Origin: a virus
Reading direction: 5' to 3' (one strand)
IMG/VR virus record: IMGVR_UViG_3300029787_005125
Location: 1-55,280 of that record
DNA length: 55,280 nucleotides
Of this stretch, positions 9,619-18,896 are shown piece by piece. Below the pieces are notes generated by a model. The model saw nothing but the letters and a program-made list of their open reading frames with translations. It did not search any database and was not told where the DNA came from. Position 1 is the first letter of the stretch. Every line of letters starts with the position of its first letter. The translations under genes were made by a program, and so were the position numbers.

Positions 9619-10532
9619 TAGCAAGGCTCCTCGTTCTCTGTTGAGTATATATCTCTATTCAGTCTAACCCTGTTGGCATTGGTGGTAACTGCTAGCGGGT
9701 TGATCCCCAGATCCTCTAGTAAATCTTCTGAAATTTCGTCGTCAACAAGAACATTGATGTAATATTCTATGTTCTTGTCAGTTGAAGAAATAAATTCTGT
9801 TCTTGAGCTGGGGGTATAACTCACCTGCGTGTACCCTGTTGAACTTGATAAATAAACTTCTATTTCAAAGTTTTCTTTTTCAAAGGGTGTGTTTTCCTCT
9901 ATTAATTCTAAGAAAAGATAATTTTCTTTTAATGCTAGGCTGATCGTCTTTTGGTTGTCTAGGTACCCCGTAATAGCAGGTGGACCCAAGGGACCTTTTT
10001 TAAAGTATGTTTCATAATCAATTGTTATGTCAATCTGTGGTATTTGTTGTATGAAATCGTCATCATTCGAATATGACTGACCTAGAGAACTAGAAGGTCT
10101 TGATAATAAATTAAGCTGCCATGCAGGCACGTTTTGTCCAAAAAGGTTGGAACTACCAATTGGATAGGCATCAATAGTGCCCTTATCTCCATAAGGTTGC
10201 TGCTGAAAGAACTCAACGTAGTTTGCAGGATCCGATGTGTGTCCCCCTATGGTTGAATTGAAAGAGGAAGAAACTTGGTCTATAAACCTAGTGACCCGCG
10301 TCTCGGCTCCTTCTCGGGTTGTTAGCACCTTCATCTTGGGTGTATTGCTTTGAATTCTGCTTTTGCTATCGTTCTGCGCTTCTGTAAACCCAGCGGCGCC
10401 AACATCGTACAGAACATCATCATCAAAAAAAGCATAATAAGCTGGTTCGAGCTTGCCTGCCGCCAATCGGTCTTTACCGTAGTTTGTTAACTTAAATTCT
10501 AAAACTTCTTCTTTTTTGTTAAAGAATTCCAT
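9618..10532 (-). CDS. virion protein with LTNYGKDRLA N-terminal module
   Basis: A 304-residue acidic protein. The first 45 residues (FKLTNYGKDRLAAGKLEP, then an aromatic/acidic FFDDDVLYDVG strand) parallel the N-terminal module of the protein at 3125-4072: leucine-threonine, two spacer residues, glycine, basic residue, Arg-Leu-Ala, Gly, then a DD-rich strand. The C-terminal third contains Ser/Thr strands and an acidic segment (DDEISEDLLEDLG). No catalytic motif is seen. It overlaps its upstream neighbour's stop codon and its downstream neighbour's start by one base each, so it is tightly coupled to the 2784-residue protein. It may be an adaptor between the wedge and peripheral proteins; that is inference. 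Confidence 0.55.
   Translation of the reverse strand: MEFFNKKEEVLEFKLTNYGKDRLAAGKLEPAYYAFFDDDVLYDVGAAGFTEAQNDSKSRIQSNTPKMKVLTTREGAETRVTRFIDQVSSSFNSTIGGHTSDPANYVEFFQQQPYGDKGTIDAYPIGSSNLFGQNVPAWQLNLLSRPSSSLGQSYSNDDDFIQQIPQIDITIDYETYFKKGPLGPPAITGYLDNQKTISLALKENYLFLELIEENTPFEKENFEIEVYLSSSTGYTQVSYTPSSRTEFISSTDKNIEYYINVLVDDEISEDLLEDLGINPLAVTTNANRVRLNRDIYSTENEEPC
9627..9632 (-). promoter_or_regulatory. ribosome binding site deciding the start at 9618
   Basis: GAGGAG on the minus strand, eight bases before the ATG at 9618. It is far too close to the alternative TTG at 9624, so it fixes the ATG as the start. Confidence 0.7.
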
Positions 10533-13500
10533 TATCCGATATCTCCGAGATCAATAGTGTCTGGTATGTTATTCGGCAACACGTCACGGGACGCGTACTG
10601 CACTGTTTCATCAATTTTAACTAGTTCCACCAAAGAGAAGTAATCGTATGGCCAGTTGTAAGAGTAGGGACCTATATTATCTTCAAAGCCGCTGGTGTCC
10701 TCTGTAACTAAAGATCTTCTATACTTTTCGAAAGATTTCTTGGATCGCTTTTTAACTTTAAATACCATCCACTGAATGTTCTCTGAGTTGTCTGCCAGAA
10801 GATCTAGTATTTGTTTATTATCAATGACAACTTCTTTTTGCTCAAATTTCTCATTAAGATCTGGTGGTAAATTCTGCCACATGTCCGCGATATCTTGCTG
10901 TGTGACATTCGCAGAGAATTCAAAAGCGTACATCAATATCGAATCCACTGTGTTGTTAATGACAAAGTCAAATTTTGGTGGAAACACATATTTTTTAAGA
11001 TTTTTTTGAATATTTTCGTACTCGGAATTACTTTCGCTAATACTAAAAAACTTTCTTCTATTGTTAACGGTCTTAAAAGGCACAGCCACTACAGCTTCTT
11101 CTAAGATGTTTCTTTTCTTTACTGATCCAATTCTAAATATATTGTTTGTAGGCATCCCAACTACGTCGGCTAATGATCCGCCCTCCGTATCCTGAAGGGT
11201 GACAAAGTAACCTTTGTCCGAAGCGTCTGGAATGCTTCCGTATTGGTGCCACATACCCCTTAAAGAAATTTCATCTGCGCTGCTGGTTGCAGCGGTCGCT
11301 ACAGCCGAACCTGTCGGTTTTGTGAACGACACGCCGGCAAAGTTCAAAACTGGTGTCTCAAACTTAGACTGTATAAGCCAACGCTTCTTTTGTGTTACTG
11401 TTCTATCTGGTACATCGTTATAAAAATCTAACAAGTTGAAGCAGCTATCCAATTGCATTCTAGGATCATGATCCGGGTTTGCACCTACGGAATAAAACAC
11501 GGTCTCGTCACGAGAGTAAGTCACTGTTGTATTAGCAAAAATTTCATCCAACGTTGTTTGTCCACTAACTGATGCTGTGTAGGTAAATGTAGCCTGACCA
11601 CGGCCAGCAAAGGCTGGGCTTGTTAGATGCGAAAAACTCCCGGAGACATTCGCGGCTCCGACTTCGCCTTGCATTAGCGGGAATCCAAACGCCGATATTC
11701 TTGTGTACATGTCAAACTTATTGCGGTCGACCTCTGGATCTGCAATTGTCAAAGAGCCCGTGGTCATCGGCCGATAGAAATTCAGGCTCATTTCATAAGT
11801 GCTACCGCTAACAACTGCTTTAAATTCGTCTTCTCTTTTGGATTGTATTGATGTTAATTTCTCATTGAAGAACTCAACAGTTTCGCATAAGAAGTTGTCG
11901 ATAGCCATCTCGTATAGCTTGGTTCCCCTGATATCGGGGGAAACTGGTCCGAAGGAAGTGCCTAATCCCGGAGATTGGGCTTGGGCGCCAAAGCCAGCAT
12001 TCTTATCATAAATCAATGAACCCGTAACATAAGAGCCGTTATAGAACCCGCTGGGCTTGTATAGTGCCTCAAAAGGCAGCTTCTGCGGTGTAAATCCTCT
12101 AGATTTTACTGAGTCTGTTCCCAATGTGGTTATTTTTTTAAAGTCAATATTGCCTTCCGGTAAGGCGATTGCATTTGTGTTATCGACCCGCGGAAGCTGT
12201 CCCGGAGCAGATGACGTGTTTGTAAGGATCCAGTTGCCAACTGCAATGCCTGATTTAATAGTATTGTACATAATCCCGGGCGAGTATAACGGTTGTGAAA
12301 GAATTCTACTTGAGATCCTATAGTCAGTCGTTTCTGTGTTTAGATTGTTCAATAGAGACTGAGATAAAAGCGTTGCTAGTTCTACAGTGCGCTCGACTGG
12401 GTAGAAGCCCTTATATGGAAGAAACTTTAGTAGTGCATTGCAACGTAGTGATACCTTGTCTCTGTTAATTTTCAGATCCCCGGATCTTTGATTATGTAAG
12501 TCTTCATCCACAACAGAAAAATACTTCAAAAAATCAGAGTTTGTGTAGGTTTTAAAGAAGTTATCTTGTGAACTATCTGGGATAGAAGCTCCTGTTAATT
12601 CGAAAATATTATCTATGTCTGCGAGGAAGTTCTCTTCATTGTCATCTACATATGTGCTCATGAGTTCGCTTATTCTAAATTCCGGAACTATTGAGTGATC
12701 TTTTCCGATCAGAGCAATTCTTTCTGAATATGTTTGATATGATTCATACGGAGTTTTACCTGATTGTGTTCCTGCTTCCCAAAGAGCATCGCCAGCGTAA
12801 ACATCTATTGTTGTCGAGGGCACCCTGCCGGCAGGGACGCGAAGGGCATACGTGGCGGCTGGCGCAAGTCTGGAATCTCCAGGGACGGACCCAGAGTAAG
12901 AAGTATAGAAGTTCATCAGCTCGCCGGCGCCGTCGCTTACTCCTACGGAAGAAGTTGTAGCAAAATTTAAATGCCCATCCAAAGGCCATGTTGAAGTGGA
13001 TGCAACCGTTATCCCTTGAGAATTAGCGTTCCCTCCATACACAGTTGAGCGCTTAGTACGATCGTCGTCCCAAATATTTGTAATAGTAAAGTTTGTTCTC
13101 CTACGTACAACGTTCTTGAACATATTAATATCTGACGGGTATAGGTTTTCCGTATAATAAATTACTGCGCTGAGGTCACTTTTCAGAGTAAAATCGCGAA
13201 TAGATTTGTAAGAAGTGAGATTTTCTGTGTCCGATACAAGATTGTATCTTTTGTTCAACTGGTTGTGAGAGAAGTAATCAATAACATTCCGGAATGGAGT
13301 TGTAACAATCATATCGTTGGAAACGTCTGAGTTCTCCGTGTTATCCTCCAATATAAACGTAATTGGCGACGAGTTGTTTGATAGCGGCGCTTCAAAGAAA
13401 TCTGTGAACGTATTAGGTCTTTTGGGCACCGATACCTTGCCAGACGACGGGTCTATAAGGCGCGGCGGAATATCTAGAACACCTATCGTATTAGTTTCTC

Positions 13501-16500
13501 TCAAGTTTCTTCCAAGCTTAGTTTCACCTGTTCTAATCTGCTTCCAAGTTGGATATCCATATGGTCCGTTCCTCATTGTCATGAGGACATTGAAATAGTC
13601 CTCATCATCATCTAATGGAGGAGACGACCAGTAGTCGGAGTTTTTATATGAAGAAATAGAATCTGAATCCAGCGGGAAACCTAAAGTATGGGTGGATGCC
13701 GTGAAAGCGTCAACCACTCTGGTTGTAAGCCCGACGAAGGTTGTATCTTCGTAGGTTCCCGAAACAATAAGTTTATCAAGCACACTCGCACTAAAGCAGG
13801 ACGGTCTATCATTATTATAGATTATTTCACCTTCAGCCAAAGAAGCTGTAGCCCAAGAGTATTGTTGTACCGAACGCGGGATGGCGTGCTGCACAAATAG
13901 GTTGTCAAACACTGATTCGTTTGAGCCGCCCTCAACAACTCTTGTCTTTGGATTCCTGTTTGTTTTATGCCAAGAAGGAATTGTAACATAAGTATTGGCT
14001 GGGACTGACCCGAACACAGGGTCATGACCGAAAGCGCCTGCATGGAGTGTTGCCAGCTGGTTCAGACCACGGGGCTTGCCAATTTGATCTTCAACTCTAA
14101 TAGATCCAGTTAAGCTATTATCTATATTTGAGCCGGAAAGCCCTCTGTTAATAACGCCAAGATTTCTATATGGAGATGCATTGTATACAGATAATTCCTC
14201 GTGGGCTGGGTCTCTGTACCCTCTTGACAGGACTTCATATGAACCCGGTGATGAGAACAAGTTAACAAACACTGTTTCATTTGAATTAGCGCCCGAGCGG
14301 TCGGGTAATGTATACTCTAAATCGCCGCCGGTGTTTTCTGTCGTGTTTTCTACTAGCGGGAAACGACCTCTGGTTGCAAGTGTTTCTGGGTTAGCAGCAA
14401 AGCTGAATGATTGGTCTTGGAAGAACGGATCATTAATAGATCGACCAGCTGTCTGAACAACTTGATAGTTCTTTTGATAGTTTCCAATTTGGTTGTGTAC
14501 TAAAACTCCCGAAAGTCTTGTGCCAACTGAGGCAGTTGTCATCAGGATGTTCTTGATGTTCACAGGACGCTTTGCAGTTTCATCTCGGAAACGCTGTGCG
14601 GTTTCCACCTCAGGGAGCCAACCATGGGGTGCGGAGCCGGCTGGGGAGTCCAAGAACGGATAGTTAGGCGATACCACCCCCAGGGCTCCAGAGGCTCCTG
14701 TGGGAATGTTAGAGCTTGCAGCGTCTAGTCCGAGTACTAAACGGAAGCCTTCTGCTCTAGCTTCTCTCGTATCATTACCATCATTCAATTCGGTATGTCG
14801 GTAATATCTGCCGCCAACAAACTTTTCTGTGAAAGGTCCTTGTGCTGGGATTCCAGTATCAAATACTAAATCATGATGAAGGTTGGTAACCATCGTCCCA
14901 GATTTATAGTTCTGAATAACATGGCTGTTATACCCTGTCTCGACGGACGAACTGTATAAGCTAAATGGTCCATAACTTTTGCCATAGTTGCCTAAATCTT
15001 CTGAACCGGACTTGTTTATGGTGGGGTCTATGCCGTATGAGAGTTTAATTTTAGCACTTGGATTAAAGACATCGCTAGTGTCAAGTAGGCTTTCAACATC
15101 TATGTCAAATGACAACATGATGTTTTTAGGAATGTTTGTTTCTGGGACTATCGGTCCATATGGCTGTGTTGCCTCAAAAGTAAAGTTTGGTTTATAATTA
15201 GACCGCTTTGTAACACCACCGTGGGCTTGGTCCATACTATATCTAAGCTTCACAGGAGACCTCAGTCCTCTATTATACTTTTGCTGTACGACATCAAATA
15301 TAGCTAATCTGTCACTAGGCTTCTCTTTTCTAAACCTCTGCCACTTTGATTTCTCATCTTCTGGTAGCCCATCGGCGCCGGGGGAATGTGTCTCAAGCCA
15401 ACTACCAATATCATCTACCTTAGATAATCCGCGCTGGTGCTTTCCACCGTCGCGGGGAGGATGCTGTTCTGGAATACCATAATTTGGTAAGGTCCCGGTG
15501 ACATCTATGGCCCCTCTTCTTTTTAGGAATGGGAATTTATTTTGATATTTTGGTCTTTCTAGAACGTGATTTTCAATTACAACCCGAACGCTTTCAGCAA
15601 AATCAGCCGAAGCCGGGACAAGTTGAGCCAGCATTACTGATAGGGATGAGTCAAACCACTTATAGAACTCATAAAACTTTTCAAAATCTAGTTCGTCGTT
15701 GCTTACCTTTTCAAAAAACTTTTGACGAACATGCTTCATTTGCTTGTATTCAGGGCGCCACCTTTCAACGGTGTCACCCACAAGATTGTGAATGTCCTTC
15801 ATGGTAGCAAAGTAGTTAATAATCTCTTCCGAGATTGTCTGATACATGCTCTTCTCGAATGCAAAGAAGTAATTTATTGGTCGCGAATCGGACGTAAACA
15901 CGTCCTGATCTTCTGCAGAAAGAACTTTAACCATTTCTTCTGCTTGAATGTTTTCGGGAAGATTTAGCTTTGAAGAAACAATAAAATCTTTATCAATTGC
16001 GCTTGTAGAGGATACTTGGAAGAAATCTCCTCTCGCTGTGTACTGTTTGTTTAGGATATTTCCTAAATCTCCAAACCTTGTAAAAGCCGCCGATCCCGAA
16101 CTAATGTCATCAACTATAAATTGCCCGGCGGCATCGGAACCTGTGTTGTTTAGGAACTCCCAGTTAAATACTAAAGTGTCAAGTTTTGATATATCCCCAT
16201 AAGAAGCAGACGAGTTGAACGGATAAGCATAAAGGTGGGGCTGTAATGCACCATAGTTTTCAGTATCAAGAATATGCCCTGCTAGTGCTTCATCGTCAAT
16301 ATAGTCTAACCAATAACGACAAGCATTTATCTTAACGTCCGAAGTATTTAATGTAGATCCGGTGAAGTTAGTTCTATGGGCGCCGGCAAATACTCTCTTG
16401 CTGTCAGTTATAAAACTAACCGGTGGATTCGTCACGGTACCGGAAACTGTAAATTCTTGAAGAATTTCGCCGGCTTCCACTTGAATACCATGTAGCTCAA

Positions 16501-18886
16501 CGATGTAATCCGAATCTGTGCCAGTAACAAGCCCCTTCAAAGGAAATTGTTCTGGCTTAATCCTTACAGCTAAATTCCATCTGGTGTTGTCATACACATC
16601 TTCATATAGCAAGGATGAAATTTCAGGTACATAGCCCCCGACAGTGCCGGTCAAAACGAATTTGACATTTGTTGACTGCAATTCATCCCGTACAGCGTAA
16701 ACCTGGAAGTTCACCGCATCAGAGGAAGCCCAGGTTGTGTCTGTCCCAGAGTTAACAGTTCCGTGAAGACCAAATAAAGAGGCGCTGATTGTATTTGTAT
16801 CAACGTAAACAATAGAGGACTTATCTAGCTTTTTAGGGAATAAGACTTCCGCTTCTAGGGTGGCAGCATAGCCGTCAGCCAAATTGGTGTTTGATGTTAT
16901 AAAGCCAACTGAATTGGTGTTCGAAGAGTCAGTATAATTGTAAACCGTAGCAGTGGACCCCTCAGCTGTGTTAAAGTTAACAAACTTATCGGCTACAACA
17001 ACATCTCTTCTGTTGTTCCGCATTTCATATTCAACGTTGTCTGCATAAACGTTAAATTTAACTAATTCGTCGTCAATACCAAAACACCTAATTAAATTTC
17101 TAAATGCCTTTACGGTCCCCTTGGTCTTGTAGATGTAGTTAAGATTATTATAAATGTTCTGATAGATAATATTCTTTACATCATGCAGGGACTTCTCGTA
17201 CACCCTGTCTTCACTTCTAGCTGCTAGTTTTTCTAGAACATCTGCATCAACAAAAATTTCTGGCGCTACAAGTCCATAAGAAGAAAGAAGTTTTTCGGCA
17301 AACGGCAATGGTTTGTCACTACCGCTAACATACTGAATGTCCTTTAAATGATTTAGGTTTTCAATCTGAAGATGTAAAGTATCGAAATAACTTGAGATTA
17401 TCTGAGTAAGGTACTTAACGTTTTTTGTACCCTCTGTGTCTTCTTCGGTGATCCACGAAGGAATCGAACTATAAATCGACGCATTGTTGTTAACATCATA
17501 TGCTGAGCCGGTCGTCTCTAGATTTGAAGATAGTGTAACAATGTCTGGATGAAAAGAATAAATAATTGGGTCTTTAAATTCTTTTACAGCTGCGGACGAA
17601 AGAACAATAGCAGATCCTGTATTCCTAGAATTTGTGCCATAGCCTGTCCACGTACCGTTCGAGAACCGCCCAGAGTAATCCAAGACTGCGCTATCTGTTG
17701 ATGTTCTGCCAGTGATACCCTCGTTAAACTTAAAGTATACTCCTAAATCTACATTGGCTGACTCTTCTGTTGTCGTAAAAGGCGTGGGGTCGGTATTGAC
17801 GCCTCCACCTACTTGAGTAAACCAAAAACGTCCAATTTCTTGTGATGTTCTTTGGGTCTTCCAATACCTTAACTCATCAACAGAGCCGGATAGTTTACCA
17901 GCCCCCGCAGTGGTAGATGACCCGGAAGGCGATGCAATAAGGGCCCCAATATAGGCACGTAAGTTAGAGAAATCTGTGTCATCGATTCCGGCAGTCCCGA
18001 GCGACGACTCGTTGTTTAGTTCTCCATCAACATAAAATTTTGTTGTGACTCCCGCTGATGCAGACTTAACTGTGACAGCGTAGTGGTGCCAACTAGAGTC
18101 AGCTACAGAAGCAGTAGTGAGAGTAGAGGCGGCGATACTTTGCTGAGAGAATCCCGTGGTGCCAGAAAGGACCGTTAGCAAGAATGGATCCGAACCGTTG
18201 GCAGCACCCGTGAGTTCAAGTCTAAATCTAAGATAGGTCGCTGATGATGACAGTTCGCCATTCCACAAGTCAAAGATTACTTCTTTTTCAGTATTTGCCG
18301 GCAAGAATTCAGTCTTGTTCAGCCAAAACTCTAATGAGGCACCTTGTGACGAAAGATCGAACTCTAGGTTTGAGCCTCTATTCTTGTCTGGTTCATAGTA
18401 ATTTGATCCCGTAAACTGTGTTGATTTCGGGGACATCCCATTAGGATTAGGATTTGGACCCCCTTTAACATAGATATATTCCAAGTCATCCGAAAGTCCG
18501 TAGCCATCTGAGTCTGGTGTGCCAGTGCCCCAGCCGTCAGCAGAAAAAATAGCGTAGCCATTTGTTCTTGGGTAAAGATTGTCAAAGATGTGCAAATCAA
18601 TGTAAGTTGATTCGTTACGCCATTCCAGCTTTTCTCTTAATGATCCATCGTATGGATATTCATTATAAATTCTTTTTATAGCTTGGTCATAGTACTCTAC
18701 AGCTGACCCATAACGAGCAAAATTAGCTGGATCAGAAAAGTTTACTCTTGGAATAAACCTCTCTTCCTCAATAATATCCTGTTCGTGATACGCAACAGAC
18801 TCTACTTGAGACCCTATTTCATCAGCTGTTTTACCGGAGAGAGACTTTATATCCTCGGTAATTTGAAAATACTTTTTAAGACTCAT
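10532..18886 (-). CDS. giant virion protein: LamG-like domains plus gp7/tail-protein-I-like wedge segment
   Basis: A 2784-residue protein, the largest here. Residues about 175-360 form a LamG/concanavalin-like lectin domain: LEFWLN strand, DSSWHHYAVTV, KFYVDGEL and a closing VDELRYW motif. A second, more divergent lectin-like unit spans about 665-870 (DNTRWNLAVRI, then INACRYWLDYI). Between them, about 495-620, a helical stretch ends in YIYKTKGTVKAFRNLIRCFG, the kind of KxKGT helix found in phage tail protein I and T4 gp7-like wedge proteins. The order gp25, gp6/J, then this gene (after one insert) fits that role. The rest is beta-rich with no enzyme motif seen. I infer a baseplate wedge protein that also carries glycan-binding domains. 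Confidence 0.65.
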   Translation of the reverse strand: MSLKKYFQITEDIKSLSGKTADEIGSQVESVAYHEQDIIEEERFIPRVNFSDPANFARYGSAVEYYDQAIKRIYNEYPYDGSLREKLEWRNESTYIDLHIFDNLYPRTNGYAIFSADGWGTGTPDSDGYGLSDDLEYIYVKGGPNPNPNGMSPKSTQFTGSNYYEPDKNRGSNLEFDLSSQGASLEFWLNKTEFLPANTEKEVIFDLWNGELSSSATYLRFRLELTGAANGSDPFLLTVLSGTTGFSQQSIAASTLTTASVADSSWHHYAVTVKSASAGVTTKFYVDGELNNESSLGTAGIDDTDFSNLRAYIGALIASPSGSSTTAGAGKLSGSVDELRYWKTQRTSQEIGRFWFTQVGGGVNTDPTPFTTTEESANVDLGVYFKFNEGITGRTSTDSAVLDYSGRFSNGTWTGYGTNSRNTGSAIVLSSAAVKEFKDPIIYSFHPDIVTLSSNLETTGSAYDVNNNASIYSSIPSWITEEDTEGTKNVKYLTQIISSYFDTLHLQIENLNHLKDIQYVSGSDKPLPFAEKLLSSYGLVAPEIFVDADVLEKLAARSEDRVYEKSLHDVKNIIYQNIYNNLNYIYKTKGTVKAFRNLIRCFGIDDELVKFNVYADNVEYEMRNNRRDVVVADKFVNFNTAEGSTATVYNYTDSSNTNSVGFITSNTNLADGYAATLEAEVLFPKKLDKSSIVYVDTNTISASLFGLHGTVNSGTDTTWASSDAVNFQVYAVRDELQSTNVKFVLTGTVGGYVPEISSLLYEDVYDNTRWNLAVRIKPEQFPLKGLVTGTDSDYIVELHGIQVEAGEILQEFTVSGTVTNPPVSFITDSKRVFAGAHRTNFTGSTLNTSDVKINACRYWLDYIDDEALAGHILDTENYGALQPHLYAYPFNSSASYGDISKLDTLVFNWEFLNNTGSDAAGQFIVDDISSGSAAFTRFGDLGNILNKQYTARGDFFQVSSTSAIDKDFIVSSKLNLPENIQAEEMVKVLSAEDQDVFTSDSRPINYFFAFEKSMYQTISEEIINYFATMKDIHNLVGDTVERWRPEYKQMKHVRQKFFEKVSNDELDFEKFYEFYKWFDSSLSVMLAQLVPASADFAESVRVVIENHVLERPKYQNKFPFLKRRGAIDVTGTLPNYGIPEQHPPRDGGKHQRGLSKVDDIGSWLETHSPGADGLPEDEKSKWQRFRKEKPSDRLAIFDVVQQKYNRGLRSPVKLRYSMDQAHGGVTKRSNYKPNFTFEATQPYGPIVPETNIPKNIMLSFDIDVESLLDTSDVFNPSAKIKLSYGIDPTINKSGSEDLGNYGKSYGPFSLYSSSVETGYNSHVIQNYKSGTMVTNLHHDLVFDTGIPAQGPFTEKFVGGRYYRHTELNDGNDTREARAEGFRLVLGLDAASSNIPTGASGALGVVSPNYPFLDSPAGSAPHGWLPEVETAQRFRDETAKRPVNIKNILMTTASVGTRLSGVLVHNQIGNYQKNYQVVQTAGRSINDPFFQDQSFSFAANPETLATRGRFPLVENTTENTGGDLEYTLPDRSGANSNETVFVNLFSSPGSYEVLSRGYRDPAHEELSVYNASPYRNLGVINRGLSGSNIDNSLTGSIRVEDQIGKPRGLNQLATLHAGAFGHDPVFGSVPANTYVTIPSWHKTNRNPKTRVVEGGSNESVFDNLFVQHAIPRSVQQYSWATASLAEGEIIYNNDRPSCFSASVLDKLIVSGTYEDTTFVGLTTRVVDAFTASTHTLGFPLDSDSISSYKNSDYWSSPPLDDDEDYFNVLMTMRNGPYGYPTWKQIRTGETKLGRNLRETNTIGVLDIPPRLIDPSSGKVSVPKRPNTFTDFFEAPLSNNSSPITFILEDNTENSDVSNDMIVTTPFRNVIDYFSHNQLNKRYNLVSDTENLTSYKSIRDFTLKSDLSAVIYYTENLYPSDINMFKNVVRRRTNFTITNIWDDDRTKRSTVYGGNANSQGITVASTSTWPLDGHLNFATTSSVGVSDGAGELMNFYTSYSGSVPGDSRLAPAATYALRVPAGRVPSTTIDVYAGDALWEAGTQSGKTPYESYQTYSERIALIGKDHSIVPEFRISELMSTYVDDNEENFLADIDNIFELTGASIPDSSQDNFFKTYTNSDFLKYFSVVDEDLHNQRSGDLKINRDKVSLRCNALLKFLPYKGFYPVERTVELATLLSQSLLNNLNTETTDYRISSRILSQPLYSPGIMYNTIKSGIAVGNWILTNTSSAPGQLPRVDNTNAIALPEGNIDFKKITTLGTDSVKSRGFTPQKLPFEALYKPSGFYNGSYVTGSLIYDKNAGFGAQAQSPGLGTSFGPVSPDIRGTKLYEMAIDNFLCETVEFFNEKLTSIQSKREDEFKAVVSGSTYEMSLNFYRPMTTGSLTIADPEVDRNKFDMYTRISAFGFPLMQGEVGAANVSGSFSHLTSPAFAGRGQATFTYTASVSGQTTLDEIFANTTVTYSRDETVFYSVGANPDHDPRMQLDSCFNLLDFYNDVPDRTVTQKKRWLIQSKFETPVLNFAGVSFTKPTGSAVATAATSSADEISLRGMWHQYGSIPDASDKGYFVTLQDTEGGSLADVVGMPTNNIFRIGSVKKRNILEEAVVAVPFKTVNNRRKFFSISESNSEYENIQKNLKKYVFPPKFDFVINNTVDSILMYAFEFSANVTQQDIADMWQNLPPDLNEKFEQKEVVIDNKQILDLLADNSENIQWMVFKVKKRSKKSFEKYRRSLVTEDTSGFEDNIGPYSYNWPYDYFSLVELVKIDETVQYASRDVLPNNIPDTIDLGDIG

Positions 18887-18896
18887 ACTTTAATTA

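Noticed and set aside
12756-12989. Arg-rich 77-codon minus-strand frame
   Set aside because: It is an out-of-frame shadow within the giant virion gene; the Arg richness reflects a GC-richer patch in that gene.
10532-18886. Possible frameshift or gene fusion error creating the 2784-residue protein
   Set aside because: The frame is continuous over 8.3 kb with even, virion-like composition, and both ends sit at one- to ten-base junctions with neighbours.
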